From positions 62,001-126,000 of the forward strand of contig NZ_QLLY01000020.1 of assembly GCF_003259365.1 (NCBI RefSeq): a stretch of 64,000 nt of DNA, given 5' to 3'. A model generated the notes under the pieces. It was not told the origin of the DNA. It did no database searches and saw only the letters and a list, made by a program, of their open reading frames with translations. Positions 27,668-37,956 of the stretch are shown piece after piece (the first letter of the stretch is position 1; every line of letters begins with the position of its first letter). The stretch is from Streptomyces sp. PsTaAH-137 (GTDB taxonomy: Bacteria; Actinomycetota; Actinomycetes; Streptomycetales; Streptomycetaceae). The position numbers and the translations under genes are program-made.

Positions 27668-27701
27668 CCCCTCGCTTGCCTCACGGCACGAGGGGTTTTT
27701 T
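27668..27701 (+). terminator. Attenuator terminator upstream of ilvB
   Basis: CCCCTCG (27668-27674) pairs with CGAGGGG (27689-27695), extended by TGCC/GGCA, and is followed by six T residues. It lies 54 nt after the leader-peptide stop and 90 nt before ilvB, as expected for an intrinsic terminator controlled by leader translation. Confidence 0.88.
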
Positions 27702-27791
27702 GTTGCACCGGGACAGGACGCACGTGCCAGACAGACCGCAACACCCTGCACAAACCTCGCAAAAACCCTCAGCATCGAGAAGAGAATGCCG

Positions 27792-29642
27792 ATGACCGAG
27801 CAGGCCACCGGGGCCCACCATCCGCAGCCGCGGCCCCGTTCCGGAGGACAGCAGTCCGCCCCCGTCGAGCACGTCACGGGTGCGAAGTCCCTCATCCGCT
27901 CGCTTGAGGAGGTCGGGGTCGACACCGTATTCGGCATCCCCGGCGGCACGATCCTTCCCGCGTACGACCCGATGATGGACTCCGCCCGGGTCCGTCACGT
28001 GCTCGTCCGCCACGAGCAGGGCGCGGGCCACGCGGCCACCGGATACGCGCAGGCCACCGGCAAGGTCGGGGTGTGCATGGCCACGTCGGGGCCGGGTGCC
28101 ACCAACCTGGTGACGCCGATCGCGGACGCGATGATGGACTCCGTCCCGCTGGTCGCGATCACCGGCCAGGTCGTCTCCAAGGCGATCGGCACGGACGCCT
28201 TCCAGGAGGCGGACATCGTCGGCATCACCATGCCGATCACCAAGCACAGCTTCCTGGTCACCAAGGCCGAGGAGATCCCGCAGGCGATCGCCCAGGCCTT
28301 CCACATCGCCTCCACCGGCCGCCCGGGCCCCGTCCTCGTGGACATCCCCAAGGACATCCTCCAGGCGCAGACGACGTTCACCTGGCCGCCGCAGCAGGAC
28401 CTGCCCGGCTACCGCCCGGTGACGAAGCCGCACGCCAAGCAGATCCGCGAGGCCGCGAAGCTCATCACCAGTGCGAAGCGGCCCGTCCTGTACGTCGGTG
28501 GCGGCGTCCTCAAGGCGCAGGCCACCGCCGAGCTGAAGGTCCTCGCCGAGCTCACCGGAGCGCCCGTCACCACCACCCTGATGGCGCTCGGTTCGTTCCC
28601 CGACAGCCACCCGCTGCACGTGGGAATGCCGGGCATGCACGGTGCGGTCACCGCCGTCACCGCGCTGCAGAAGGCCGACCTGATCGTCGCCCTCGGCGCC
28701 CGCTTCGACGACCGCGTCACCGGCAATCTGGACAGCTTCGCGCCGTTCGCCAAGATCGTCCACGCGGACATCGACCCCGCGGAGATCGGCAAGAACCGCG
28801 CCGCCGACGTGCCGATCGTGGGCGACGCCCGCGAGGTCATCGCCGACCTGATCCAGGCCGTGCAGAAGGAGCACAGCGAGGGGCACACCGGCGACTACAG
28901 CGCCTGGTGGAAGGACCTCAACCGCTGGCGCGAGACCTACCCGCTCGGCTACGACCAGCCCGCGGACGGCTCGCTCTCCCCGCAGCAGGTCATCGAGCGG
29001 ATCGGGCAGCTCGCCCCCGCGGACACGATCTTCGCGGCGGGCGTCGGCCAGCACCAGATGTGGGCCGCGCACTACATCCAGTACGAGAAGCCGGCGACCT
29101 GGCTGAACTCCGGCGGCGCCGGGACCATGGGCTACTCGGTCCCCGCCGCGATGGGCGCCAAGGCCGGTGCCCCGGGCCAGACCGTCTGGGCCATCGACGG
29201 CGACGGCTGCTTCCAGATGACCAATCAGGAACTGACCACCTGCGCCCTGAACAACATCCCGATCAAGGTCGCCATCATCAACAACGGCGCCCTGGGCATG
29301 GTCCGGCAGTGGCAGACGCTGTTCTACAACCAGCGCTACTCCAACACCGTGCTGCACGCGGGCCCGGACGGCGAGACCCCGCCCAACAAGGGCACCCGCA
29401 TCCCGGACTTCGTCAAGCTGTCCGAGGCGATGGGCTGCTACGCCATCCGCTGTGAGCGCCCCGAGGACCTCGACAAGTGCATCGAGGAGGCGAACTCGAT
29501 CAACGACCGCCCGGTCGTCGTCGACTTCATCGTCCACGAGGACGCCATGGTGTGGCCGATGGTCGCCGCCGGCACCTCCAACGACGAGATCATGGCCGCC
29601 CGGGACGTCCGCCCCGACTTCGGCGACAGCGAAGAAGACTGA
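27792..29642 (+). CDS. ilvB: Acetolactate synthase large (catalytic) subunit
   Basis: A 616-residue thiamine diphosphate enzyme that makes acetolactate or acetohydroxybutyrate, the committed step to Val, Leu and Ile. The N-terminal ThDP pyrimidine domain shows VFGIPGGTILPAYD and HEQGAGHAATGYA. The C-terminal ThDP-binding motif is IDGDGCFQMTNQELTTCALNNIP. About 30 flexible residues precede the first domain, as in other Streptomyces IlvB proteins. ATG 27792 has AGAAGAG upstream; an ATG two codons earlier (27786) is also possible. It heads ilvB-ilvN-ilvC behind the attenuator. Confidence 0.97.
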   Translation: MTEQATGAHHPQPRPRSGGQQSAPVEHVTGAKSLIRSLEEVGVDTVFGIPGGTILPAYDPMMDSARVRHVLVRHEQGAGHAATGYAQATGKVGVCMATSGPGATNLVTPIADAMMDSVPLVAITGQVVSKAIGTDAFQEADIVGITMPITKHSFLVTKAEEIPQAIAQAFHIASTGRPGPVLVDIPKDILQAQTTFTWPPQQDLPGYRPVTKPHAKQIREAAKLITSAKRPVLYVGGGVLKAQATAELKVLAELTGAPVTTTLMALGSFPDSHPLHVGMPGMHGAVTAVTALQKADLIVALGARFDDRVTGNLDSFAPFAKIVHADIDPAEIGKNRAADVPIVGDAREVIADLIQAVQKEHSEGHTGDYSAWWKDLNRWRETYPLGYDQPADGSLSPQQVIERIGQLAPADTIFAAGVGQHQMWAAHYIQYEKPATWLNSGGAGTMGYSVPAAMGAKAGAPGQTVWAIDGDGCFQMTNQELTTCALNNIPIKVAIINNGALGMVRQWQTLFYNQRYSNTVLHAGPDGETPPNKGTRIPDFVKLSEAMGCYAIRCERPEDLDKCIEEANSINDRPVVVDFIVHEDAMVWPMVAAGTSNDEIMAARDVRPDFGDSEED

Positions 29643-29665
29643 GAGCGCAGGAGAAGGAACTCACC

Positions 29666-30193
29666 ATGTCCACCAAGCACACGCTCTCCGTCCTCGTCGA
29701 GAACAAGCCCGGTGTCCTCGCCCGGATCACCGCCCTCTTCTCGCGCCGCGGCTTCAACATCGACTCGCTCGCCGTCGGCGTCACCGAGCACCCCGACATC
29801 TCCCGCATCACCATCGTGGTGAATGTCGCGGACCTGCCGCTCGAACAGGTCACCAAGCAGCTCAACAAGCTGGTCAACGTCCTGAAGATCGTCGAGCTGG
29901 AGCCCGGCGCGGCCGTCCAGCGCGAGCTGGTGCTCGCCAAGGTCCGCGCCGACAACGAGACGCGCTCGCAGATCGTCGAGATCGTCCAGCTCTTCCGCGC
30001 CAAGACGGTGGACGTCTCCCCGGAGGCCGTCACCATCGAGGCCACCGGCTCCGCCGACAAGCTGGAGGCGATGCTCAAGATGCTGGAGCCGTTCGGCATC
30101 AAGGAGCTCGTCCAGTCCGGCACCATCGCGATCGGCCGCGGCTCGCGCTCCATCACCGACCGGAGCCTGCGCGCCCTCGACCGCACCGCGTAA
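29666..30193 (+). CDS. ilvN: Acetolactate synthase small (regulatory) subunit
   Basis: A 175-residue regulatory subunit. The N-terminal ACT domain (LSVLVENKPGVLARITALFSRRGFNIDSL, written here only to locate it at residues 7-35) binds valine for feedback inhibition, followed by the ALS_ss C-terminal domain (LVKVR-type LVLAKVRADNETRS). The length is standard. The ATG follows GAGAAGGAACTCACC, 24 nt after the ilvB stop, so it is cotranscribed. A 95-nt spacer then separates it from ilvC. Confidence 0.97.
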   Translation: MSTKHTLSVLVENKPGVLARITALFSRRGFNIDSLAVGVTEHPDISRITIVVNVADLPLEQVTKQLNKLVNVLKIVELEPGAAVQRELVLAKVRADNETRSQIVEIVQLFRAKTVDVSPEAVTIEATGSADKLEAMLKMLEPFGIKELVQSGTIAIGRGSRSITDRSLRALDRTA

Positions 30194-30288
30194 CCCCGCA
30201 CGCCCTCTCGTATACCGAGACCCCGAAACTTCACTTCCGCACCCCGCCGTACGGTGGGACGCAACACCGCACACCAAGGAGAACCCCA

Positions 30289-31290
<1,002 letters not shown>

Positions 31291-31299
31291 GCCTTCGGG

Positions 31300-31329
31300 A
31301 CGGGGCCGCGGCGCACGCCGCGGCCCCGT
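31300..31329 (+). terminator. Terminator after ilvC
   Basis: ACGGGGCCGCGGCG and CGCCGCGGCCCCGT form a perfect 14-bp stem with a two-base centre (31314-31315), 10 nt after the ilvC stop. It separates the ilv operon from serA. Confidence 0.75.
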
Positions 31330-31568
31330 TCTCCATGGGGTCTCCATGGCGCGGCCACACGATCGTGGCCGGGTTGTCCAACCCGTCCAGCCACGGACGG
31401 GTGATCCTTCCAGGGAGGCGCAAGACCATCTCCCTGACGCCACTACACTGCTGAACTATTCGCGTCGGGCCCACAGCGTCGTGCGTCTTCCACGCGGCCA
31501 TGCACCCACCCCTCCACCGCTTGCGGCCGTCGGGACGGCCGTCCGCATTGGGACTTGTGAGGACTCAC

Positions 31569-33170
31569 GTGAGCACTGCTGCCAACGGCAAACCCGTCGT
31601 ACTCATCGCTGAAGAGCTGTCGCCCGCGACTGTCGACGCCCTGGGCCCGGACTTCGAGATCCGGCACTGCAACGGAGCGGACCGCGCGGAACTCCTCCCC
31701 GCCATCGCCGACGTCGACGCGATCCTGATCCGCTCGGCCACCAAGGTCGACGCCGAGGCGATCGCCGCCGCGAACAAGCTGAAGGTCGTCGCACGAGCCG
31801 GCGTCGGCCTGGACAACGTGGACGTGTCCGCCGCCACCAAGGCCGGCGTGATGGTCGTCAACGCCCCGACGTCGAACATCGTGACCGCCGCCGAGCTGGC
31901 CTGCGGCCTCCTCATCGCCACCGCGCGCAACATCCCGCAGGGCTCGCAGGCCCTCAAGGCCGGCGAGTGGAAGCGCAGCAAGTACACCGGCGTCGAGCTC
32001 GCCGAGAAGACCCTCGGTGTCGTCGGCCTCGGCCGCATCGGCGCCCTCGTCGCGCAGCGCATGTCCGCGTTCGGCATGAAGGTCGTCGCGTACGACCCGT
32101 ACGTGCAGCCCGCGCGCGCCGCGCAGATGGGCGTGAAGGTCCTCTCGCTGGACGAACTCCTTGAGGTCTCCGACTTCATCACCGTGCACCTGCCGAAGAC
32201 CCCCGAGACCCTCGGTCTCATCGGCGACGAGGCGCTGCACAAGGTCAAGCCGAGCGTCCGCATCGTGAACGCCGCGCGCGGCGGGATCGTCGACGAGGAG
32301 GCGCTGTACTCGGCGCTCAAGGAGGGCCGCGTCGCCGGCGCCGGCCTCGACGTGTACGCGAAGGAGCCCTGCACGGACTCCCCGCTGTTCCAGTTCGACC
32401 AGGTCGTCTGCACCCCGCACCTCGGCGCCTCCACGGACGAGGCGCAGGAGAAGGCGGGCGTCGCGGTCGCCAAGTCGGTGCGGCTCGCGCTCTCCGGCGA
32501 GCTCGTCCCCGACGCGGTCAACGTCCAGGGCGGCGTCATCGCCGAGGACGTCAAGCCGGGTCTGCCGCTCGCCGAGCGCCTCGGCCGGATCTTCACCGCG
32601 CTCGCCGGTGAGGTCGCGGTCCGCCTCGACGTCGAGGTGTACGGCGAGATCACCCAGCACGACGTGAAGGTGCTCGAACTCTCCGCGCTCAAGGGCGTCT
32701 TCGAGGACGTCGTCGACGAGACGGTGTCGTACGTGAACGCCCCGCTGTTCGCGCAGGAGCGCGGTGTCGAGGTGCGCCTGACGACCTCGTCCGAGTCGCC
32801 CGACCACCGCAACGTCGTCACGGTGCGCGGCACCCTCAGCGACGGCCAGGAGGTCTCGGTCTCCGGCACGCTGGCCGGCCCCAAGCACCTCCAGAAGATC
32901 GTCGCCGTCGGCGAGTACGACGTGGACCTGGCGCTCGCCGACCACATGGTCGTGCTGCGCTACGAGGACCGTCCCGGCGTCGTCGGCACCGTGGGCCGTG
33001 TCCTCGGTGAGGGCGGCATCAACATCGCGGGCATGCAGGTCTCCCGTGCGGACGTCGGTGGCGAGGCCCTCGCGGTCCTCACCGTCGACGACACCGTCCC
33101 GCAGTCCGTGCTGACGGAGCTGGCCTCGGAGATCGGCGCCACCTCGGCGCGCTCGGTCAACCTGGTCTGA
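31569..33170 (+). CDS. serA: D-3-phosphoglycerate dehydrogenase, ACT-domain form
   Basis: A 533-residue type 1 PGDH, the first step of serine synthesis. The substrate and Rossmann domains (GVVGLGRIGALVAQR near residue 150) carry the catalytic Arg (NAARGGIVDEEAL), Glu (YAKEP) and His (CTPHLGAST). The allosteric substrate-binding domain follows, and a C-terminal ACT domain begins near residue 460 (VLRYEDRPGVVGTVGRVL), so serine feedback is expected. The GTG has GAGG at short spacing. Upstream, TACACT (31444-31449) could be a -10 with a roughly 110-nt leader. A symmetric hairpin follows the gene. Confidence 0.96.
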   Translation: MSTAANGKPVVLIAEELSPATVDALGPDFEIRHCNGADRAELLPAIADVDAILIRSATKVDAEAIAAANKLKVVARAGVGLDNVDVSAATKAGVMVVNAPTSNIVTAAELACGLLIATARNIPQGSQALKAGEWKRSKYTGVELAEKTLGVVGLGRIGALVAQRMSAFGMKVVAYDPYVQPARAAQMGVKVLSLDELLEVSDFITVHLPKTPETLGLIGDEALHKVKPSVRIVNAARGGIVDEEALYSALKEGRVAGAGLDVYAKEPCTDSPLFQFDQVVCTPHLGASTDEAQEKAGVAVAKSVRLALSGELVPDAVNVQGGVIAEDVKPGLPLAERLGRIFTALAGEVAVRLDVEVYGEITQHDVKVLELSALKGVFEDVVDETVSYVNAPLFAQERGVEVRLTTSSESPDHRNVVTVRGTLSDGQEVSVSGTLAGPKHLQKIVAVGEYDVDLALADHMVVLRYEDRPGVVGTVGRVLGEGGINIAGMQVSRADVGGEALAVLTVDDTVPQSVLTELASEIGATSARSVNLV

Positions 33171-33182
33171 GAACAGCGGAAT

Positions 33183-33218
33183 TGAGGGCCGGGTCACCCG
33201 CGGGTGACCCGGCCCTCA
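33183..33218. terminator. Bidirectional terminator between serA and the convergent LAL regulator
   Basis: A perfect 16-bp stem (TGAGGGCCGGGTCACC and its complement) around a CGCG loop. It lies 13 nt after the serA stop, and its right edge contains the TGA stop of the convergent regulator, so both genes share it. Confidence 0.8.
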
Positions 33219-36140
33219 GCCGTTCCCGCCGGTCTCCGCCGGCTCGATCAGGCCCTCGCGATAGGCGATGCCGACCGCCTCGGTGCGGCTCGCGGCGCCC
33301 AGCTTGGCGAGGATGTTGGAGACGTGGACGCTCGCCGTCTTGCCGCTGATGAACAGCTCCTCGCCGATCTGCCGGTTGGTGAGCCCGCGGCCGAGCAGCC
33401 GCAGCACGTCGCTCTCCCGCGCGGTCAGGGCGGCGATGCGGTCGTCGGCGGCCGGGGCGGGGGAGAGGCGGCCCCGGCGGACCAGGGCCTCCAGGTCCTC
33501 GCGCAGCGGTTCGGCGCCGAGAGCCACGGCCGTCTCAAGGGCCGCGTGGGCCTGCTCGGCGGCCTCCTCGCGGCGGTCGGCGATGAGCAGCGCCTCGGCC
33601 AGCCTCCTTCGGCAGCGCGCCAGTTCGTACGGGTCGCCGTAGCCGAACGCCGTCACGGCGCGCTCCCAGGCCGGTGCGTCGGGGCCGGTGGCGGCGCGGG
33701 TCCGCTCGGCCTCGGCGCGGGCCAGCCAGGCCAGGCCCTCGGGCCCCTGCGGGGTGCCGTCGTCGCCCCGGGCCGCCGTGGTCCTGGCCATCCCGGCCAG
33801 TTCGTCGGCGATCCGCGTCCAGTGCTCGGCGCCCGCCGTGTCGCCGGACAGGCGGGCCGCCTCCGCCGCGTCCGCGACCGGCGACAGGGCCAGCGCGGAG
33901 AGCCGCACCAGGACGTCGGGCAGCTCGGTGGTGGAGGCCTCCGTGAGCGCGTCGATCGCGGCCCGCACCTGCCGCACGGAGTCGTCGGCGGCACCGCGCA
34001 GGGCCGCCGCGTCGGTCAGCACGATGCTCGCGACGAGCGTCGCCATCCAGTCCGCGGGGCCGCTCAGCAAGGTGCGGGCGCCTGCGACGGCGGTGTCCAG
34101 GTCGCCGCGCGCCAGGGCGACGTACAGCGCGGGCGCGGTGGTGAACCCGCCCGCGGTCGGGAGCAGTTCGCTGTCGGTGGCGGCCGCCCGCGCGCACTCG
34201 TCCCAGCGGCCCAGCGTGTAGAGCAGTAGGGACTGGAGGTAGCGCAGCTCCAGGGCGTACGGGGAGGAGAGCAGCCCGGCGCGGCGGGCGCGGTCGATGC
34301 CGTCGCCGAGCCAGGCCAGACAGGCGTCGAGCTCCCCGGACTCGTAGCAGCCGAGGGCGAGGCTGTAGAGGGCCCGCATCTCGACCGGCAGGTTCCCGGC
34401 GGCGCGGGCCAGGTCGCGGGCCCGCGTCAGCCGCTCCCGGCCTGGCTCGGTGCGCCGGTTGTCGGGTGACAGGCCGACCAGCGAGACCATCAGGTCGGCC
34501 TGGGCGTCGGTCAGCCGCAGTTCCTCGGCGATGTCGAGCGCCTGCCGGGCGACCTGCTCGGCGTCCTTGTCGCGGCCCACGTTCCGGGCGGCCAGGACGT
34601 GGGTCGCGGCCGCCCACACCCACGTACGGGACGGGGGCTCGGCCGGGATCAGGGCCAGCGCCTCGCTGCTGTACGTGAACGCGGCTTCCAGGTGGTCGAT
34701 GCGTATGAGGTTGCCCGCGAGGGTGTAGCGGACCCGGGCGGCGAGTTCGGAGTCGGTGTCCGGGCCGGCCTGGGCGAGCGCGTGGCGGGTGAGCTGGACC
34801 GCGCGATGCGGGTCGCCCGCGTGGGCGGCGGCCGCCGAGGCGCGCAGGGTGAGGGCGACCGGGTCGGTGTCCGCGGGGCGGGCGGGGGCGTCCACCGCGG
34901 ACCACAGGTCGAGGGCGCTCTCCAGGTGGCGCAGTTCCTCGGCGGGCGCGCCGACGCGCTGGGCGTGCTCGGCGGCTTCGAGGGAGGCCGTCAGCGCGTC
35001 GGCCAGGTCGTGGCTCTCGCGCGAGTGGTGGGCGCGCTCGGCCGCGCTCTGCGGCGGATGGCCCGGGCGGCCGAGCAGTTCGGCGAACAGGCCGTGCAGC
35101 CGCACCCGTTCGCCGGGCAGCAGGTCCGCGTAGACGGCCTCGCGGGTGAGGGCGTGGCGGAAGGAGTACGTGCCGTCGTCGTCCGGCAGCAGCAGCTGGT
35201 GCCCGACGGCCTCGCGCAGCGCCGACTCCAGCTCCTCCTGCGGCAGCCGGACGGCGTCGCGCAGCAGGTCGTGGCCGACCCGGCGTCCCGCGACGGCCGC
35301 CGTGCGCAGCACCTGCTGGGTGGTCTCCGACAGTTGCTCGATGCGGATGAGCAGGACGTCGCCGAGGCCGCCGAGGCCCTCGTCGCCGGGGAGCGCGGCC
35401 AGCAACTCCTCGGCGTAGAAGGCGTTTCCCTCGGCGCGGTCGACGATGCGGCGGACCGTGCTGTCGGGGACGGGGGTGCTGCCCAGCGCGCGCACGAGCC
35501 GGGCCACGTCGGCGTCGGCCAGTGGGCGCAGCTCCAGGCGGTCGACCGAGGGGAGTCTGATCAGTTCGGCGAGGAGCGGGCGCAGGGGGTGGCGGCGGTG
35601 CAGGTCGTCCGTGCGGTACGAGGCGAAGAGCGGGAGGCGCAGGACGCCCCGGCTGAGCAGGAAGCGGAGCAGGTCGCGGGAGGACTGGTCGGCCCAGTGC
35701 AGGTCTTCGAGGATCAGCAGGAGCGGGGCCAGGTCGGCCAGGTCGGCGAGGAGGCTCGCGACGCCCTCGAAGAGCTGGAGGCGGGAGCCGGGGTCCGGCG
35801 CCGCGGTTCCGGCCGAGCCGATCAGGCGGTCCACCGCGGGGTGCGCCGCGAAGGCCGGGGCGAGGCGGTCGTCGGTCGCCGCCGCGCCGAGGATCTCCGT
35901 GAACGGGAGGTAGGGCAGGCCCACGTCGCCGAGGTCCACGCAGTGGCCGGTCAGGACGGTGGTGCCGGTGCCGGCGGCGTGGGCTGCCGCCTCTGTCAGG
36001 ACGCGGGTCTTGCCCACGCCCGCGTCTCCGGCGAGCAGGACGGCGCGGGGGTCGCCTGCGGCGGCTCGCTCCAGGACGCCGGTGAGCCGGGCGAGTTCGC
36101 CCTCCCGGCCGATGAACGGCGTACCGAATGTCTGTGCCAC
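33216..36140 (-). CDS. ATP-binding LuxR-family (LAL) transcriptional regulator
   Basis: A 974-residue LAL-type regulator. Walker A (LAGDAGVGKTRVLTEA) is near residues 36-51 and Walker B (LLLILEDLHWAD) near 145-156. A TPR-like centre follows, and the C-terminal LuxR helix-turn-helix (LTARESDVLRLLGRGLTNRQIG) ends the protein. The recognition segment TASVHVSNILAKLG is identical to that of the LAL protein at 17627-20680, which suggests related DNA targets. The GTG at 36140 sits immediately before the ATPase domain. It is transcribed toward serA; behind its start lies a repeat-rich spacer. Confidence 0.9.
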   Translation of the reverse strand: MAQTFGTPFIGREGELARLTGVLERAAAGDPRAVLLAGDAGVGKTRVLTEAAAHAAGTGTTVLTGHCVDLGDVGLPYLPFTEILGAAATDDRLAPAFAAHPAVDRLIGSAGTAAPDPGSRLQLFEGVASLLADLADLAPLLLILEDLHWADQSSRDLLRFLLSRGVLRLPLFASYRTDDLHRRHPLRPLLAELIRLPSVDRLELRPLADADVARLVRALGSTPVPDSTVRRIVDRAEGNAFYAEELLAALPGDEGLGGLGDVLLIRIEQLSETTQQVLRTAAVAGRRVGHDLLRDAVRLPQEELESALREAVGHQLLLPDDDGTYSFRHALTREAVYADLLPGERVRLHGLFAELLGRPGHPPQSAAERAHHSRESHDLADALTASLEAAEHAQRVGAPAEELRHLESALDLWSAVDAPARPADTDPVALTLRASAAAAHAGDPHRAVQLTRHALAQAGPDTDSELAARVRYTLAGNLIRIDHLEAAFTYSSEALALIPAEPPSRTWVWAAATHVLAARNVGRDKDAEQVARQALDIAEELRLTDAQADLMVSLVGLSPDNRRTEPGRERLTRARDLARAAGNLPVEMRALYSLALGCYESGELDACLAWLGDGIDRARRAGLLSSPYALELRYLQSLLLYTLGRWDECARAAATDSELLPTAGGFTTAPALYVALARGDLDTAVAGARTLLSGPADWMATLVASIVLTDAAALRGAADDSVRQVRAAIDALTEASTTELPDVLVRLSALALSPVADAAEAARLSGDTAGAEHWTRIADELAGMARTTAARGDDGTPQGPEGLAWLARAEAERTRAATGPDAPAWERAVTAFGYGDPYELARCRRRLAEALLIADRREEAAEQAHAALETAVALGAEPLREDLEALVRRGRLSPAPAADDRIAALTARESDVLRLLGRGLTNRQIGEELFISGKTASVHVSNILAKLGAASRTEAVGIAYREGLIEPAETGGNG

Positions 36141-36215
36141 CCGCCCATCCTGGCACGCCCGCCTCCGTCGTGGCTGGTCGCGCCCGGGTTGTTCGTCGGG
36201 TGCGGGCCGGTGGGG

Positions 36216-36369
36216 GGCTGGTCGCGCAGTTCCCCGCGCCCCTGGGTAGTTGGTCACGCGCGGGCCGGTGGCCGCTTCTCGCGCAGTTCCCCGCGCCCCT
36301 GAGATGCGCACTTCGTGCGGCATCTCATCAGGGGAGGCTGCGCGGAGCGCATGCCTCAGGGGCGCGGGT
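36216..36369. repeat. Cluster of palindromic family A repeats
   Basis: Two same-orientation arms (36216-36244 and about 36279-36301, each containing GCGCAGTTCCCCGCGCCCCT) are followed by a hairpin at 36300-36330 and a short opposite arm CTCAGGGGCGCGGG at 36356-36369. The 31-bp hairpin module matches 59506-59536 in inverted orientation with one mismatch. The stop codon of the MFS gene (36356-36358) falls inside the last arm. Confidence 0.75.
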
Positions 36370-37846
36370 TGCGTAGGGTGCGGGTTGCCAGGAGGGCTGC
36401 GATCAGGAGTACCGCGATTCCGGCGGACGCCGCCACGTGCATTCCATCGGTGAAGGCCTCCCGTGCAGCGGTGAGCAGCCCCGGTGACCGGTCGGCCAGG
36501 GCCAGCGCGCCGCCCAGCGTCTCGCGAGCCCCGGCCGGAGCCCCCACCAGATCGTGCCGGTACACCGCGGTGCCGATCGAGCCGAGCACCGCCATACCGA
36601 GCGCCCCGCCGAACTCCTGCCCCGTCTCCAGCAGGGACGACGCCGCACCCGCCTTCTCGACCGGAGCCGCGCCGAGCGCCAGATCGGTCAGCTGGGAGCC
36701 GACGATGACCGCGCCGCAGGCCAGGACGCCGGCCCCGGCCAGCACGGTCCACAGCGAGTCGGTGCCGGTGAGCGCCAGCAGGCCGTACCCGCAGGCACTG
36801 GTCAGGAACCCGATCGCCACGACCGTGGAGCGCTGCACACCGCGCTGGACGAGGACGGTGGCGACGGGCGCCGCGCAGCCGATGAGGACGCTGGGCAGCA
36901 GCGCCCACAGGGCGGCCTCCAGCGCGCTCATGCCGAGGACCGACTGGAGGTACTGCGTGGTGAAGTACGCCGAGCCCAGCATCGCGAACGCCGAGATCAG
37001 ATTGAGCAGCACGGCCGGACCGAACCCGCGGTGCCGGAACAGCGCGGGGGAGATCAGCGGTGACGCGGTCCTGCGCTGGCGCCGGACGAAGAGGAGCGAG
37101 AAGACCAGGCCGACGGCGATCGAGACGACGTAGGACGGCTCGAACCCCTCGGAAGGGATCTCCTTGATCCCGTAGACGAGGGGAAGCACCGCGGCCATCG
37201 ACAGCGGCACGCTCAGCAGGTCGAAGCGGCCGGGGTTCGGGTTCTTGAACTCGGGGAGCAGCAGCGGCGCGAGGATCAGCAGGAGCACCATCGCGGGCAG
37301 GTTCACCAGGAACACCGAGCCCCACCAGAAGTGCTCGACGAGGATGCCGCTCATCACCGAGCCGAGCGCGATGCCGCCGGTCATGACGCCGGACCAGATG
37401 CCGATGGCCTTCGCCCGCTGCCCGGCGTCGCGGAACATGGTGCGCACCAGCGCCATCGTGGACGGCATGAGCGTGGCGCCGCCGATGCCGAGCACGGCGC
37501 GGGCCGCGATGAGCATCTCCGCGCTGTTCGCGTACGCCGCGCAGACGGAGGCCGCGCCGAAGGCCACCGCGCCGGTCAGCAGCAGCTTGCGGCGCCCGAT
37601 GCGGTCGCCGAGCGAGCCCATCGTCATCAGCAGTCCGGCGAGCACGAACGCGTAGATGTCGAAGATCCACAGCTGCTGGGTGCCGGTCGGCGCCAGGTCT
37701 GCGCTGATCTGGGGGATCGCGAAGTAGAGCACCGAGACGTCCATGGAGACCAGGAGCAGCGGCAGCATCAGGACGACCAGGGCGGTCCATTCCTTGCGCC
37801 CCGCAAGGGAGTTGGGGGCTGTGGTGGTGCTCGTCGGGTTCGTCAT
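36356..37846 (-). CDS. DHA2-family MFS efflux transporter (14 TM)
   Basis: A 496-residue inner-membrane drug/proton antiporter of the QacA/SmvA group. The hydrophobic pattern fits 14 helices. Motif D1 (LDVTVVNVALP-like) reads VSMDVSVLYFAIPQI near residue 33, motif A reads GSLGDRIGRRKLLL near 77, and motif C reads SGVMTGGIALGSVMSGIL near 152. It is divergent from a TetR gene with tandem operator-like repeats between them, a usual arrangement for inducible efflux. Promoter elements place the transcript start at the ATG. The last residues (RNPRP and stop) run into a family A repeat. Confidence 0.9.
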   Translation of the reverse strand: MTNPTSTTTAPNSLAGRKEWTALVVLMLPLLLVSMDVSVLYFAIPQISADLAPTGTQQLWIFDIYAFVLAGLLMTMGSLGDRIGRRKLLLTGAVAFGAASVCAAYANSAEMLIAARAVLGIGGATLMPSTMALVRTMFRDAGQRAKAIGIWSGVMTGGIALGSVMSGILVEHFWWGSVFLVNLPAMVLLLILAPLLLPEFKNPNPGRFDLLSVPLSMAAVLPLVYGIKEIPSEGFEPSYVVSIAVGLVFSLLFVRRQRRTASPLISPALFRHRGFGPAVLLNLISAFAMLGSAYFTTQYLQSVLGMSALEAALWALLPSVLIGCAAPVATVLVQRGVQRSTVVAIGFLTSACGYGLLALTGTDSLWTVLAGAGVLACGAVIVGSQLTDLALGAAPVEKAGAASSLLETGQEFGGALGMAVLGSIGTAVYRHDLVGAPAGARETLGGALALADRSPGLLTAAREAFTDGMHVAASAGIAVLLIAALLATRTLRNPRP

Positions 37847-37853
37847 GAGCAGG

Positions 37854-37882
37854 ACTGTACGGACGTATTAAACGCTTGTCTA
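37854..37882 (-). promoter_or_regulatory. Promoter of the MFS gene, leaderless
   Basis: On the minus strand, TAGACA (37882-37877) and TACAGT (37859-37854) are separated by exactly 17 bp. The expected start site coincides with the ATG at 37846, and no Shine-Dalgarno is present. Confidence 0.6.
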
Positions 37883-37890
37883 GTACGGGT

Positions 37891-37931
37891 GTATAGAACG
37901 ATCGTGTAAGACGTGGGTATAGGACGGCCGT
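37891..37931. promoter_or_regulatory. Two direct operator-like repeats for the divergent TetR
   Basis: GTATAGAACGATCGT (37891-37905) and GTATAGGACGGCCGT (37917-37931) are direct repeats 26 bp apart, each ending in a perfect 8-bp palindrome (ACGATCGT, ACGGCCGT). They lie between the MFS promoter and the TetR start, so occupancy could control both genes. Confidence 0.6.
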
Positions 37932-37956
37932 ATGGACACGGGGTACGGTGCCTCGC

